Positions 8,545-18,557 of a stretch of 62,230 nucleotides of DNA are shown here, piece by piece (the first letter of the stretch is position 1; the number at the start of each line of letters is the position of its first letter). The translations under genes and the position numbers were made by a program. Origin of the DNA: Rubrivivax sp. (GTDB lineage Bacteria; Pseudomonadota; Gammaproteobacteria; Burkholderiales; Burkholderiaceae_C); assembly GCA_018780805.1 (NCBI GenBank), contig JADMJD010000087.1:1-62230 (forward strand), read 5' to 3'. The notes under the pieces were generated by a model. The model searched no databases. It was not told where the DNA came from and saw nothing but the letters and a program-made list of their open reading frames with translations.

Positions 8545-9108
8545 ATGAACCTCCTGCGCCTGACCCGCCCGCTGCTGCTGGCCACCTTGTCGATCACGCT
8601 GGCCGCCTGCGGCGGGGGTGGCGACGACGACGAGACCTCCACACCGCCCCCGCCGCCCGCGGGCGGCGGGGGCGGCACCACGGCCGCCCCGCTGGTGATC
8701 AGCGCCGCCACGCCCAGCACGCTGAACGGCACGCTGGACAAGGCGGCCGGCCTGTACGAGAGCGGCAGCAGCAACGACGTGATGGGCACGTTTGCCGCCA
8801 CCGACGACCACTGCCGCGTGGCCGGCTACGTGCTGCGCAACAGCGGTGACAGCGTCAACTACTTCGTCGAGCTCTCGTTCCGCAAGACCGACCGCCAGGT
8901 GGGCCTGGTCAACTTCGGGCTCGACAGCGGCCTGGCCACGCTGGCCCGCGTGGCCGCGCCCACCGCCGGTATCACGGTAGACACCACCAACCGGCGCATC
9001 GTCTTCACGGCCTTCACACTCACCAGCACCAACACCACGGTGACGCTGGACGGCTCGATGGAGTACCCCACCAACATCGCGCCAGAGAACCGGGCCGCCT
9101 GCGGCTGA
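8545..9108 (+). CDS. Hypothetical outer-surface lipoprotein
   Basis: The product has 187 residues. A signal peptide ends in the lipobox LAAC, so Cys22 should be lipidated. A low-complexity linker of Gly, Asp and Pro runs follows, then a globular beta-rich domain of about 140 residues with no recognised family. The mature N-terminus GGGGDDD carries acidic residues that do not match the inner-membrane retention signal, so outer-membrane location is likely. It lies between the divergent sigma factor and the kinase gene, 51 bp upstream of the latter, and could be the extracellular sensor or a target of that module (inference). Confidence 0.8.
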   Translation: MNLLRLTRPLLLATLSITLAACGGGGDDDETSTPPPPPAGGGGGTTAAPLVISAATPSTLNGTLDKAAGLYESGSSNDVMGTFAATDDHCRVAGYVLRNSGDSVNYFVELSFRKTDRQVGLVNFGLDSGLATLARVAAPTAGITVDTTNRRIVFTAFTLTSTNTTVTLDGSMEYPTNIAPENRAACG

Positions 9109-9159
9109 CCGGCCCAGGCCTGAGGCCCATACTCGCAGGGCCTCCTCCATGAACCCCGC

Positions 9160-11805
9160 ATGACACCCGAACCGCTGCGCTGGCCAGAGATCCGGGCCGT
9201 CTTCGATGCCTGTGCCGAGGCGGCGCCGGATCAGCGCGAGGCCTTGATCGCCGCCTCCGGTCTCACCGGCGCCGACCTGGCCGAACTGCACTCGCTGCTG
9301 GCCCATGTCAGCCCTGAAGATCCGGCCACACCCGACCCGCTGGCCGGCGTGGCCGCCACGCGGCTGCTCGGGCCCGAGACCCTGCCCGCCGGTCACCGGC
9401 TGGGCGCCTGGGCCATCGTGCGGCTGCTGGGCAGCGGCGGCATGGGCGAGGTCTACGAAGCGCGCCGTGCCGATGGCCAGTACGAGGGCCGGGCCGCCAT
9501 CAAGCGCCTCAAGCGTGGCATGGACAGCGCGGCGGTGCTGCGACGCTTCGAGCAGGAGCGCCAGGCCCTGGCGCGGCTGAGCCACCCGCACATCGCACGC
9601 CTGCTGGACGCCGGGGCCGATGCGATGGGCCTGCCCTACTTCGTGTTGGAACACGTGGACGGCCGCCACCTGGACGACGCCGCGCGCGGCCTGCCGCTGC
9701 ACGAGCGCCTGGGCCTGTTCCTGCAGCTGGCCGATGCGGTGGCGCATGCACACCGCCACCTGCTGGTGCACCGCGACCTCAAACCCGGCAACGTGCTGGT
9801 GGATGGTGACGGCCAGGTCAAGCTGCTGGATTTCGGCATCGCCAAGGCGCTGGACCCCACCGATGGCGACAACACGCAGGCCGGCGTTCGCCCCTACACC
9901 CCGCACTACGCCAGCCCGGAGCAGGTGCGCGGCGAGCCGGTGAGCACGGCCACCGACCTCTACAGCCTGGGTGTGCTGCTGTACCAGATGCTGACCGGCA
10001 CACGCCCCACGGGCCGCCACGCCACCACCCCGGCCGAAGCCGCGCGCAGCGTGCTGGAAGAAGCACCCACCCGGCCCAGCCGCTTGTCGGCCGACGACGC
10101 ACCCGATCCGGACTGGCTGCAGGCGCGCCGCAAGCTGGAAGGTGACCTCGACAACATCCTGCTGAAGACGCTGGAGAAAGACATCGAGCGCCGCTACCCC
10201 AGCGTCGAGGCCCTGGCACGCGACATCCGCGCCCATCTGGCCGGCCACCCCGTCAGCGCGCATGCGCCCAGCCCGGCTTACCTGCTGGGCAAGTTCGTGC
10301 GGCGCCACCGCACCAGCACGGCACTGGCCAGCGCACTGGTGCTGGCGCTGCTGGCCGGCCTGGCCGGCACCACCTGGCAATGGCAGCAGGCCGAGCAGGC
10401 GCGCCTGGCCGAACGGGCGCGCGCGGCGCAGCTGCGCGCACAGGCCAACCGGCTGCTGTTCGATTACCACGACGCCATCCTGCTGCTGCCCGGTGCCACG
10501 CCGGTGGTGGCGCGCCTGCTGGCCGATGCCCGCGGCTACCTGAGCAGCCTGCGCGACGCCACACCCGACGACGCAACGCTGCAGCGCGAGCTGGGCGTGG
10601 CCTTCCGCCGTCTGGGCGAGCTGTACCACTCGCTGGGCCGGCCGGCGCTGGGCGACATCCAGACCAGCCTGGCCCTGCTGCGGGAGGCCACGGCCCTGCT
10701 GCAACGGGCCTACGCACTGGCGCCGGCCTCGGCCGAGACCCGCTACCAGCTGGCCCTGGTGCAGGCAGCGCAAGGCGCCACGCTGCAGGAGATGGCCGAT
10801 CTGCCGGCGGCTTTGGCCCAGCTGCAGCCCTCGGCCGCGCTGTTCGACGCGCTGGCCGCGGAGGCACCCAGCGCCAAGCCCTACCGCGTCGAGCAGGTGC
10901 GCGCGCGGCTGCGGCTGCGCGATGCACTCAACGGCAGCCCTGCCCGGGCCGACGCCGAGCTCACGCGGGCGGGCGAACTGCTGACCGCGCTGGTGCAGCA
11001 GATGCCAGCCGACACCGACGTGCTGGCGCTGTATGCCAGCACGCAGAACACCCGCTACCTCGCCGCCGCCCGCGACGCCCGTTTCGAGGAAGGCCTGGCC
11101 TTGCTGCGATCGCTGGACCCGGTGTTTCAGCGCCTGGTGCAAAGCGAGCCCGACAACATGCTGCATGCCCGCGACGCGGCGGTGAACAAACTCAGCCAGG
11201 GCCTGGCGCTGGGCCAGTTGGGCCGCTACGCCGAGGCACTGGCAGCGTCGACCGAAGCGCTGCGCCGCATGCAGGCGGTGTCCGACCAGGCCCCCGCCAA
11301 CACCACGGCCCGGCGGGACGTCGCCAAGCTGCAGACCGACGTCGGCTGGGCGCACCTGAAGCTGGGCGACGCCGGTGCTGCGCTGGCGCCGCTGCAGGCC
11401 TCGGTGGCGGCCTTCGAGGCGCTGGCCCAGCGCGACGCGGCCGACCGGCGAGTCGCTGCCGGCCTGGCGCTGGCCCACGCGACACTGGCCGAGGCGCAGG
11501 GCCTGCTGCAGCAGGCTGATGCCGTGGCGCGGCATGGCGAGCGTGCGATGCAGCTGGCGCAAGCGCTGGCTGCAGCGGGCGCCACCGACGGCCGGCGCGC
11601 CGTGGCCTTTGTCGGCCAGCAGGTGGGCAGCGCCTGGCGCGGGCTGTCACGCCGCCCCGGCGATGCCGCCGACCAAAGCGCCTGCCGCAGCCTGGCCCTG
11701 GCGCAACAGGCCTGGCAACAGATGGAGACCGCCGGCGCGGTGCGCGCGATGGACCAGCCGCGCCGCAGCGCCACCGGCCAGGCGGCCGAGCGCTGCCCGG
11801 GCTGA
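9160..11805 (+). CDS. Transmembrane Ser/Thr protein kinase with C-terminal helical-repeat domain (first copy)
   Basis: The 881-residue product has an N-terminal cytoplasmic region (1-80) with an EIRAVFDACAEAAP-type start typical of kinases paired with ECF sigma factors. The Hanks-type kinase domain follows: Gly-loop GSGGMGEV (91-98), Lys115, catalytic HRDLKPGN (204-211), DFG (224-226) and SPE (252-254). One membrane helix spans about 386-406. The rest is a long alpha-helical, TPR-like domain, probably periplasmic. All catalytic residues are present, so it should be active. It lies next to an ECF sigma factor and a lipoprotein, suggesting a signalling role from envelope to transcription. It ends 3 bp from the convergent thioesterase stop. 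Confidence 0.93.
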   Translation: MTPEPLRWPEIRAVFDACAEAAPDQREALIAASGLTGADLAELHSLLAHVSPEDPATPDPLAGVAATRLLGPETLPAGHRLGAWAIVRLLGSGGMGEVYEARRADGQYEGRAAIKRLKRGMDSAAVLRRFEQERQALARLSHPHIARLLDAGADAMGLPYFVLEHVDGRHLDDAARGLPLHERLGLFLQLADAVAHAHRHLLVHRDLKPGNVLVDGDGQVKLLDFGIAKALDPTDGDNTQAGVRPYTPHYASPEQVRGEPVSTATDLYSLGVLLYQMLTGTRPTGRHATTPAEAARSVLEEAPTRPSRLSADDAPDPDWLQARRKLEGDLDNILLKTLEKDIERRYPSVEALARDIRAHLAGHPVSAHAPSPAYLLGKFVRRHRTSTALASALVLALLAGLAGTTWQWQQAEQARLAERARAAQLRAQANRLLFDYHDAILLLPGATPVVARLLADARGYLSSLRDATPDDATLQRELGVAFRRLGELYHSLGRPALGDIQTSLALLREATALLQRAYALAPASAETRYQLALVQAAQGATLQEMADLPAALAQLQPSAALFDALAAEAPSAKPYRVEQVRARLRLRDALNGSPARADAELTRAGELLTALVQQMPADTDVLALYASTQNTRYLAAARDARFEEGLALLRSLDPVFQRLVQSEPDNMLHARDAAVNKLSQGLALGQLGRYAEALAASTEALRRMQAVSDQAPANTTARRDVAKLQTDVGWAHLKLGDAGAALAPLQASVAAFEALAQRDAADRRVAAGLALAHATLAEAQGLLQQADAVARHGERAMQLAQALAAAGATDGRRAVAFVGQQVGSAWRGLSRRPGDAADQSACRSLALAQQAWQQMETAGAVRAMDQPRRSATGQAAERCPG

Positions 11806-11808
11806 GGG

Positions 11809-12261
11809 TCAGCCCGGCGCAGCGGACCGCAGCAACGGCGTCACCACCGCGCGCACGGCTTCGGGCACCGGCACCGGCCGGTTGCTGGCCCGGTCCACGT
11901 AGACGTGCACAAAGTGGCCCTCGGCCGCGGCCGTGTCGTCGTCGTTGCGGAACACCGCCAGCTCGTAGCGCAGGCTGCTGCTGCCTATGTGGGCCAGGCG
12001 CAGGCCCACGGTCACACGGTCCGGGAAGCTGACGGGGGCGAAGTAGCGGCACTGCGTCTCGACCACCAGGCCCACGGCAGGTGAGTTTTCCAGGTCCAGC
12101 GCGCCGGCCTGGATGAGCAGCTGGTTCACCGCGGTGTCAAAGAAGCTGTTGTAGACGACATTGTTGACATGGCGGTAGGCGTCGTTGTCGCTCCAGCGGG
12201 TGCTGATGGCGGTGAAGTGCGCGTAGGCGCTGCGTGGCGGCGGTGTGGGTCGGGTGCTCAT
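11809..12261 (-). CDS. Acyl-CoA thioesterase, 4-hydroxybenzoyl-CoA thioesterase family
   Basis: This 150-residue single hot-dog domain carries the active-site helix motif [14 protein letters not shown] (residues about 24-37), where the Asp and the HVNN segment are characteristic of the 4HBT/YbgC group. It probably hydrolyses an acyl-CoA thioester in the cytoplasm; the substrate is unknown. It is convergent with the Ser/Thr kinase gene and divergent from metG, with 54 bp between starts. Confidence 0.88.
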   Translation of the reverse strand: MSTRPTPPPRSAYAHFTAISTRWSDNDAYRHVNNVVYNSFFDTAVNQLLIQAGALDLENSPAVGLVVETQCRYFAPVSFPDRVTVGLRLAHIGSSSLRYELAVFRNDDDTAAAEGHFVHVYVDRASNRPVPVPEAVRAVVTPLLRSAAPG

Positions 12262-12301
12262 GAACGGACTGGCATGTCGGCAAGCTGCAAGGTGGCGTCC
12301 T

Positions 12302-12307
12302 TACAAT
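12302..12307 (+). promoter_or_regulatory. Candidate -10 element of metG
   Basis: TACAAT lies 9 bases before the metG ATG, so transcription would begin almost at the start codon. No good -35 hexamer was found. Similar TANAAT/TAAGAT hexamers precede DUF3460, suhB and mutS in this window. Confidence 0.35.
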
Positions 12308-12315
12308 CTTGCCCC

Positions 12316-14376
12316 ATGTCTGCACCCGCCCCCCGCAAGCTCTTCGTCACCACGGCGCTGCCCTATGCCAACGCGCCTTTCCACATCGGCCACATGATGG
12401 AATACATCCAGGCCGACACCTGGGTGCGGGCGCAGCGCATGCAGGGCGCGATGGTCGATTTTGTCTGCGCCGATGACGCGCACGGCGCGCCCATCATGAT
12501 CGCGGCCGAGAAGGCTGGCCTCACGCCGCAGGCCTTCGTGGCCGGCATCGCGGCGGGCCGCAAGCCGTACCTCGACGGCTTCCACATCGTGTTCGACCAC
12601 TGGCACAGCACCGACGCGCCGGAGAACCATGCGCTAGCGCAGGACATCTACCGCGCGCTCAAGGCCAACGGCCTGGTCGACGTGCGCACCATCGAGCAGT
12701 TCTACGACCCGCAAAAGGGCATGTTCCTGCCCGACCGCTTCATCAAGGGCGAGTGCCCCAAGTGCGGATCGAAAGACCAGTACGGCGACAACTGCGAGGT
12801 CTGCGGCGCCGTCTACGCGCCCACGGACCTGAAGAACCCGTACTCGGCCCTGAGCGGCGCGACACCGGTGCTCAAGAGCAGCGAACACTTCTTCTTCCGC
12901 CTCAGCGACCCGCGCTGCGTTGAGTTCCTGGAGGCCTGGACGCAGGACGGCCGGCTGCAAAGCGAAGTGGCCAACAAGGTCAAGGAATGGTTCACGCGCG
13001 ACGACAACGGCAAGGCCGGCCTGGGCGACTGGGACATCAGCCGTGACGCGCCCTACTTCGGCATTGAAATCCCCGACGCGCCGGGCAAGTACTTCTACGT
13101 CTGGCTGGATGCGCCAGTGGGTTACCTGGCCTCGCTGAAGGCGCTGCTGGACCAGCGCGGCGAAGACCTGGACACCTACCTGGCCGACCCGGCGCGTGAG
13201 CAGGTGCACTTCATCGGCAAGGACATCGTCACCTTCCACACGCTGTTCTGGCCCGCGATGCTGAAGTTCTCCGGCCGCAAGGTGCCGGACAACATCTTCG
13301 TGCACGGCCACCTCACGGTGCACAACGAGAAGATGAGCAAGAGCCGCGGCACCGGCATCAGCCCGCTGGTCTACCTGGAATCGGGCCTGAACGCCGAGTG
13401 GCTGCGGTATTACCTCTGCGCCAAGCTCAACGCGCGGGTGGAAGACCTGGACTTCAACCCCGAGGACTTTGTCGCGCGTGTGAACGCCGATCTGGTGGGC
13501 AAGTACATCAACATCGCCAGCCGTGCGGCGGGCTTCCTGAGCAAACGTTTCGACGGCCATCTTTCGGCCGACCTGGGCGTGGAAGGCCGGGTGCTGCTGG
13601 ACGGGCTGCGCGCGCACCAGGCCACCATCGAAGGTTTGTACGACAGCCGCGAATTCGGCCGCGCGGTGCGCGAAATCATGGGCCTGGCCGACCGCGTGAA
13701 CGAATACGTGGACACCCACAAACCCTGGGAGCTGGCCAAACAGGCCGGGCAGGACGCGGCGCTGCACGACGTGTGTTCGGTCTGCATCGAGGCCTTCCGC
13801 GTGCTGACCATCTATCTCAAACCCATCCTGCCCAAGCTGGCCGCCGATGTGGAGGCCTTCCTGCGGGTGCCGCCGCTGCAGTTTGCCGATGTCGCGCGCG
13901 CGCTGGGCCACCACCAGATTGCGCCCTACCAGCACCTGATGCAGCGGGTGGACGCGGCCAAGGTCGAGGCGCTGCTGACACCGCCGGAACCCGCGGCCCC
14001 GCCGCCCGCTTTGCCGGGTGGGGAGGCCATCGCGCCGACGATCACGATCGACGATTTTGTCAAGATGGACCTGCGCATCGCCAAGATCGTCAACGCCGAA
14101 CGGGTGGACGGCAGCACCAAGCTGCTGCGCCTGACGCTGGACGCTGGCGAAGGCCGAACACGCAACGTGTTCAGCGGCATCGCCAGCGCCTACACACCCG
14201 AGCAGCTGACCGGCAAGCTGACGGTGCTGGTGGCCAACCTGGCGCCGCGCAAGATGAAGTTCGGCGTCAGCGAAGGCATGGTGCTGGCCGCCAGCGATGC
14301 CGACGAAAAGACCCACCCCGGGGTCTACGTGCTCGAGCCGTGGCCGGGTGCCGTGCCCGGCATGCGGGTGCGCTGA
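12316..14376 (+). CDS. metG: Methionyl-tRNA synthetase
   Basis: The 686-residue class I synthetase charges initiator and elongator tRNA-Met. HIGH is intact (HIGH, 23-26, in [12 protein letters not shown]) and KMSKS is at 339-343. A zinc knuckle uses Cys147, Cys150, Cys160 and Cys163. The C-terminal OB-fold tRNA-binding domain ([13 protein letters not shown] to the end) makes the dimeric, long form typical of proteobacteria. The ATG at 12316 gives the standard N-terminus; an open frame upstream has no homologous features. It is followed 13 bp later by a DUF1275 membrane protein. Confidence 0.98.
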   Translation: MSAPAPRKLFVTTALPYANAPFHIGHMMEYIQADTWVRAQRMQGAMVDFVCADDAHGAPIMIAAEKAGLTPQAFVAGIAAGRKPYLDGFHIVFDHWHSTDAPENHALAQDIYRALKANGLVDVRTIEQFYDPQKGMFLPDRFIKGECPKCGSKDQYGDNCEVCGAVYAPTDLKNPYSALSGATPVLKSSEHFFFRLSDPRCVEFLEAWTQDGRLQSEVANKVKEWFTRDDNGKAGLGDWDISRDAPYFGIEIPDAPGKYFYVWLDAPVGYLASLKALLDQRGEDLDTYLADPAREQVHFIGKDIVTFHTLFWPAMLKFSGRKVPDNIFVHGHLTVHNEKMSKSRGTGISPLVYLESGLNAEWLRYYLCAKLNARVEDLDFNPEDFVARVNADLVGKYINIASRAAGFLSKRFDGHLSADLGVEGRVLLDGLRAHQATIEGLYDSREFGRAVREIMGLADRVNEYVDTHKPWELAKQAGQDAALHDVCSVCIEAFRVLTIYLKPILPKLAADVEAFLRVPPLQFADVARALGHHQIAPYQHLMQRVDAAKVEALLTPPEPAAPPPALPGGEAIAPTITIDDFVKMDLRIAKIVNAERVDGSTKLLRLTLDAGEGRTRNVFSGIASAYTPEQLTGKLTVLVANLAPRKMKFGVSEGMVLAASDADEKTHPGVYVLEPWPGAVPGMRVR

Positions 14377-14389
14377 GCCCCACTGCCCC

Positions 14390-15133
14390 ATGCTGCCGTG
14401 GCTGAGGGGCTGGACCGACATCCGACGCACCCCGGAAGCCGACTTGCGCCTGGGCGCGCTGCTGGCCTTCGTGGCCGGCGCCACCAACGCCGGCGGTTTT
14501 CTGGCGGTGGCGCGCTACACCTCGCACATGACCGGCATCGTCTCGGCGATGGCCGATGACCTGGTGCTGGGCAAAGGCACGCTGGCGCTGGCCGGCGGTG
14601 CGGCGTTGACGATGTTCCTGCTGGGCGCCATGTGCACCGCGGTGCTGGTGAACCTGGCGCGCCAGCGTGGCATGCACAGCCGCTTCGCGCTGCCGCTGAT
14701 GCTGGAGGCCGTGCTGCTGCTGCTGTTCGGCCTGCTGGGCGCCACGCTCAGCCTGGCCGTCACGCTGCTGCTGCCGGCCACGGTGCTGCTGCTGTGTTTC
14801 ATCATGGGGCTGCAGAACGCGGTGATCAGCAAGATCTCTCGCGCCACCATCCGCACCACCCACGTGACCGGCCTGGTCACCGACCTGGGCATCGAACTCG
14901 GCAAGCTGCTCTACGTCAACCACGCCCGCACCACGCTGCCGGTGCGGGCCGACCGCAGCCGCATGAAGATGCACGGCCTGTTGATCCTGATGTTTTTCGT
15001 CGGTGGCCTGTTCGGCGCGCTGGGCTTCAAACACGTGGGCTACATCACCACGGTGCCGCTGGCCATCGCACTGGTCGTCGTGGCGGTCCGGCCGCTGCTG
15101 GCCGACCTGCGCAGCCTGGCGCGGCCGGCATGA
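14390..15133 (+). CDS. DUF1275 (YoaK-type) multi-pass membrane protein
   Basis: The 247-residue protein has about six hydrophobic segments and the family signatures GATNAGGFLAVARYTSHMTG near the N-terminus and MGLQNAVISKIS in the middle. Its function is not established; it is an inner-membrane protein, possibly a transporter. Its stop overlaps the start of the SulP transporter (ATGA, 15130-15133), so the two are very likely co-translated. This hints at a shared transport role, which is inference. Confidence 0.88.
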   Translation: MLPWLRGWTDIRRTPEADLRLGALLAFVAGATNAGGFLAVARYTSHMTGIVSAMADDLVLGKGTLALAGGAALTMFLLGAMCTAVLVNLARQRGMHSRFALPLMLEAVLLLLFGLLGATLSLAVTLLLPATVLLLCFIMGLQNAVISKISRATIRTTHVTGLVTDLGIELGKLLYVNHARTTLPVRADRSRMKMHGLLILMFFVGGLFGALGFKHVGYITTVPLAIALVVVAVRPLLADLRSLARPA

Positions 15134-16839
15134 AACTGTCTCTGCACCGCTTCCGGCCCCGGCTGCTGGACACACTGGCGGGCTACAGCCGCCAGCAGTT
15201 GGCGCGGGATGCCGGCGCCGGCCTCACGGTGGGCGTGGTGGCGCTGCCGCTGGCGATGGCGTTTGCGATTGCCAGCGGCGTCAAACCTGAAGCCGGCATC
15301 GTCACGGCCATCATCGCCGGCCTGCTGATCAGCGCTTTGGGCGGCTCCAATGTGCAGATCGGCGGGCCGGCGGGGGCCTTCATCGTCATCGTCTACGGCA
15401 TCGTCGAACGCTACGGCCTGGCCAACCTGCTGATCGCCACCATGCTGGCCGGCGTGCTGCTATTTGCGATGGGTTTGTTCAAGCTGGGTGCGCTGGTGCG
15501 CTACGTGCCGGTGTCCATCGTCATCGGCTTCACCAACGGCATCGCGGTGTTGATCGCGCTCTCGCAGGTGAAGGATTTCCTGGGCCTGGCCACCGGGCCG
15601 ATGCCGGCCGATTTTTTCTCGCAGATCGGTGTGCTGGGCGGCGCGTTGCACAGCCTGAACCCCTGGGCGCTGGGCATCGCGCTGGCCAGCCTGGCCACGG
15701 TGGTGCTGTGGCCCAAGTCCTACACGATGCCCACCGCGCCGGTGGGCGCACTGGCACGCACGCGGCGCGTGGCCGCGCACCTGCCGGGCACGGTGGTGGT
15801 GCTGGTGGGCGCCACGCTGGCGGTGACGCTGCTGCAGCTGCCGGTGGACACCATCGGCAGCCGATTCGGCGGCATCCCGCAGGCGCTGCCGGCCTTTGCA
15901 CTGCCGGATTTCAGTTGGGCCACGGCCAAACAGCTGGTGGTGCCCACCCTCACGATTGCGCTGCTGGGCGCCGTGGAATCGCTGCTGTGCGCGCGCGTGG
16001 CGGACAACATGGCGGCCGATCTGGGCGAAACCCCGCGCCACGACCCCAACCAGGAGCTGATGGCGCAGGGCGTGGCGAACTTCGTCACGCCACTGTTCGG
16101 CGGCATCCCGGCCACCGGCACCATCGCACGCACCGTCACCAACGTGCGCGCCGGCGGCCGCACGCCGGTGGCGGGCATCGTGCACGCACTGACGCTGCTG
16201 GCCGTGGTGCTGGTGGCCGCACCGCTGGCGCTGAACGTGCCGCTGGCGGCGCTGGCCGGCATCCTGCTGTTCGTGGCCTGGAACATGGGCGAGTGGCGCG
16301 AGTTTGCGCGCCTCAAACACTTCAACCTGCCCTACCGCACCATCCTGCTGGGCACGTTTTTCACCACCGTGGTGTTCGACCTCACGGTGGCGGTGGAGCT
16401 GGGCCTGGTGCTGGCCTGCGTGTTTTTCATCTGGCGCATGGGCACGCTGTTCCGCGTGGCGCCGCTGTCAGACCACACCCTGCCCGCGGGCGTGGCCGGC
16501 TTCGAGCTCTACGGCTCGCTGTTTTTCGGTGCCGTGGGCCAGGTGGAGGCCTTGCCCGGCATGGTGCCCGCCGGCCACCATGCGCTGGTGCTGGACCTGC
16601 ACCGCCTGGTGCTGCTGGACAGCTCGGGCCTGGACGCGCTGGAGCAGGCGCAGCGCAGCCTGGCGCGGCGCGGCGTGGCGCTGTGGCTGGTGCAGGTGAA
16701 TCAACAGCCGCTGTCGCTGATGCAGCGCAGCGGCTTCGTGTCGCACATCGGGGCGGAGCGGGTGTGCGGTTCGCTGGCCGAGGCGCAGGCGCAGATCAGC
16801 CGCGCGACTTCTGCTTCGGTTTCAGCACCCGCCCCTTGA
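15130..16839 (+). CDS. SulP-family anion transporter with STAS domain
   Basis: The 569-residue protein has a membrane domain (about 1-425) with the SulP pattern GLTVGVVALPLAMAFAIASG and GPAGAFIVIVYGIV, and a C-terminal cytoplasmic STAS domain (about 440-555) with the conserved DSSGLDALE loop whose Ser is often the regulatory site. SulP proteins move sulfate, bicarbonate or dicarboxylates; the substrate is not decided by sequence. Translation is coupled to the upstream DUF1275 gene. The last 44 bases overlap the 3' end of the opposite-strand CYTH-CHAD gene. Many other open frames cover this stretch but lack domain features. Confidence 0.93.
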   Translation: MKLSLHRFRPRLLDTLAGYSRQQLARDAGAGLTVGVVALPLAMAFAIASGVKPEAGIVTAIIAGLLISALGGSNVQIGGPAGAFIVIVYGIVERYGLANLLIATMLAGVLLFAMGLFKLGALVRYVPVSIVIGFTNGIAVLIALSQVKDFLGLATGPMPADFFSQIGVLGGALHSLNPWALGIALASLATVVLWPKSYTMPTAPVGALARTRRVAAHLPGTVVVLVGATLAVTLLQLPVDTIGSRFGGIPQALPAFALPDFSWATAKQLVVPTLTIALLGAVESLLCARVADNMAADLGETPRHDPNQELMAQGVANFVTPLFGGIPATGTIARTVTNVRAGGRTPVAGIVHALTLLAVVLVAAPLALNVPLAALAGILLFVAWNMGEWREFARLKHFNLPYRTILLGTFFTTVVFDLTVAVELGLVLACVFFIWRMGTLFRVAPLSDHTLPAGVAGFELYGSLFFGAVGQVEALPGMVPAGHHALVLDLHRLVLLDSSGLDALEQAQRSLARRGVALWLVQVNQQPLSLMQRSGFVSHIGAERVCGSLAEAQAQISRATSASVSAPAP

Positions 16840-18289
16840 GCCGCTGCCAGCGCCGAGTGGCTCGGGCGCAGTCGGCTTCGATGGTCTGCGCTTCACGCGC
16901 CAGCCAGCCGGTGGCAAAGGCCGCGCCAGCGTCGACAGGCCCGGCCGGCACCAGCGCGGCGCGTGCCACCACGGCGTCGTTCCAGCGGCCCAGCGCGTCC
17001 TGCAGCCGGCGCAACGCCTTGGCCTCTTCAGCCCAGGCCTTGGCCGGCAGCAAGGCGCTGCAGAAACCCAGCACGTAACGCAGGCGCTTCAGGCGTTTGC
17101 GCAGCCGGTGGCGGGCGTCGTCGTCCAGCGTGGCCCAGGCTTGGGCATCACGCCGGGCCTGTCGGTGCCAGCGGCGCAGCCGCGGCAGGGCGACGCTCTC
17201 CCAGGGCTCGGCTGCCACAGCGGCCTCGGGCACGGTGAGCGCGATCAGGCCCAGCCACAGTGCGGTGGTGGCGGGCTCCTGCAACCTTTGCAGGCCAGTG
17301 GGCGCTGCAGCGGCGGCCGGCAGATCAGGCAGCGGCAGACCCGCGGCCTGCGCGGCCGCGCGGGCCGGGGCCAGCGTGAGCGCCAGCACGTCGGCATCAC
17401 GCGTGCCGCCCAGCGCGCCGAACAGCTCGCCCAGGGCGGCATCACGCGCGGCATCTTCGGGCCCGAAAGCGCGCAAGACACTGCGCAGACGGCGCAGGCC
17501 CACACGCAGCTGGTGCACATGGTCGGCGTTGCCACCGCCGGACGTCAGCGCCGCGGCGTTCGGCAGCGCCTGGGCCAGCGCCGAGGCCACCATCGCCGCG
17601 CGGGCTTCGGCCAGCGGCAGGCCGGCGGGCAAGGCAGGGTCCGTCGCGCGCACCACAGGGCGCTGCACCCGGCCCTGCGCCAGCCACTGCGCCCGTTCGG
17701 ATTTGGTCGCCGGGTCCAGCACCAGGCCGAACCGGGCCGACCAGCGGGCCGCCAGGTCCAGCAGCGCCGGCACCGGGCCCGACAGCAGCTCGAACTCCAG
17801 CTCGCACACCGGCGTGCGGGCCTCGCCCGCAACGATGTCGCCGACGTCCAATGCCAGCTCGATGCGCGCGCCGCCGTGGCGCAGCACACGCTTGAGGCGC
17901 TGGATCTGCGTGCCGTAGACCACCTGCGGCGGCGCACCGCCGGCCAGCGCCGACAGCAAAGCCTGCCCGGCGGCGGTGCCGCGGTGCAGGCCGATGTCCA
18001 GCGGCGGCGGGTCGCCGTCTTCGGCGTCGCGTGGCACCTCGTCTTCCAGCCGCTGCATCAGGCCATCACCACGGCCCTTGAGCGTCTGCACCCAGACATC
18101 GCCCTCTCGGCGCAGGCGCAGCGCCAGCTGCGCCGCGGCCAGGCGGCCGTCGGGGGTGTCGAAGTACCGGGCCCGCAGGTCCACGCGCTCGGCGGTGCGG
18201 GTGGCCAGCGCGCGGGTCAGCGCGGCCAGTCTTTCCGGCGGCACCTGGCACTTCAGCTCGATCTCCAGGCCGGTGTCAGGTGCTGTCAT
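16796..18289 (-). CDS. CYTH and CHAD domain protein (inorganic triphosphatase-like)
   Basis: The product has 497 residues. The N-terminal CYTH domain (about 1-200) carries the ExExK motif (EIELK, residues 9-13) plus Arg/Lys-rich strands (LALRLRREG, VQTLKG) that bind triphosphate and metal. The C-terminal CHAD domain (about 215-480) is rich in conserved His and Arg helices (DHVHQLRVGLRRLRSVLRAF, HRLRKRLKRLRYVLGF) that bind polyphosphate. The fusion suggests a triphosphatase acting near polyphosphate granules. It is convergent with, and overlaps, the SulP gene. The upstream DUF3460 gene is divergent with 59 bp between starts. Confidence 0.92.
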   Translation of the reverse strand: MTAPDTGLEIELKCQVPPERLAALTRALATRTAERVDLRARYFDTPDGRLAAAQLALRLRREGDVWVQTLKGRGDGLMQRLEDEVPRDAEDGDPPPLDIGLHRGTAAGQALLSALAGGAPPQVVYGTQIQRLKRVLRHGGARIELALDVGDIVAGEARTPVCELEFELLSGPVPALLDLAARWSARFGLVLDPATKSERAQWLAQGRVQRPVVRATDPALPAGLPLAEARAAMVASALAQALPNAAALTSGGGNADHVHQLRVGLRRLRSVLRAFGPEDAARDAALGELFGALGGTRDADVLALTLAPARAAAQAAGLPLPDLPAAAAAPTGLQRLQEPATTALWLGLIALTVPEAAVAAEPWESVALPRLRRWHRQARRDAQAWATLDDDARHRLRKRLKRLRYVLGFCSALLPAKAWAEEAKALRRLQDALGRWNDAVVARAALVPAGPVDAGAAFATGWLAREAQTIEADCARATRRWQRLKGRVLKPKQKSRG

Positions 18290-18312
18290 GGGTGAACCAG
18301 GGGGTGGGCGGC

Positions 18313-18318
18313 TAAAAT
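18313..18318 (+). promoter_or_regulatory. Candidate -10 element of DUF3460-scpA
   Basis: TAAAAT lies 30 bases before the DUF3460 ATG in the short gap separating it from the divergent CYTH-CHAD gene. No convincing -35 hexamer was found. Confidence 0.4.
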
Positions 18319-18348
18319 CACGGGTTGTTGATTCTGCCGGCCCGCACC

Positions 18349-18546
18349 ATGCCCCTGTTCTGGAAGCCCTACAAATCCGACGTGACGCAGTTCATCGACG
18401 AGCTGCGGGCGAAAAAACCCACGCTGGAAGCCGAACAACGCGCCGGCCGCGCCCTGCTGTGGGACAAACCCGTGGACCGCCAGGCCCAGGCCGACTGGAA
18501 AGACGCACGTGTGGCCCAGAAGCCCTACGTTTACCAGAACGACTGA
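18349..18546 (+). CDS. DUF3460 small protein
   Basis: The product has 65 residues, starting MPLFWKPYKSDVTQFIDELRAKKP and containing RAGRALLWDKP, the conserved core of DUF3460, a small protein family seen in betaproteobacteria. It is soluble and charged, with no signal peptide. Function is unknown. It lies directly upstream of scpA, and its TGA stop overlaps a candidate non-ATG scpA start, suggesting co-expression with chromosome condensation genes. Confidence 0.88.
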   Translation: MPLFWKPYKSDVTQFIDELRAKKPTLEAEQRAGRALLWDKPVDRQAQADWKDARVAQKPYVYQND

Positions 18547-18557
18547 GTCTGCCCGCG

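Noticed and set aside
8436..11562. A 1000-codon minus-strand frame antisense to the first Ser/Thr kinase
   Set aside because: There are no recognisable motifs; the kinase on the other strand has a full catalytic set.
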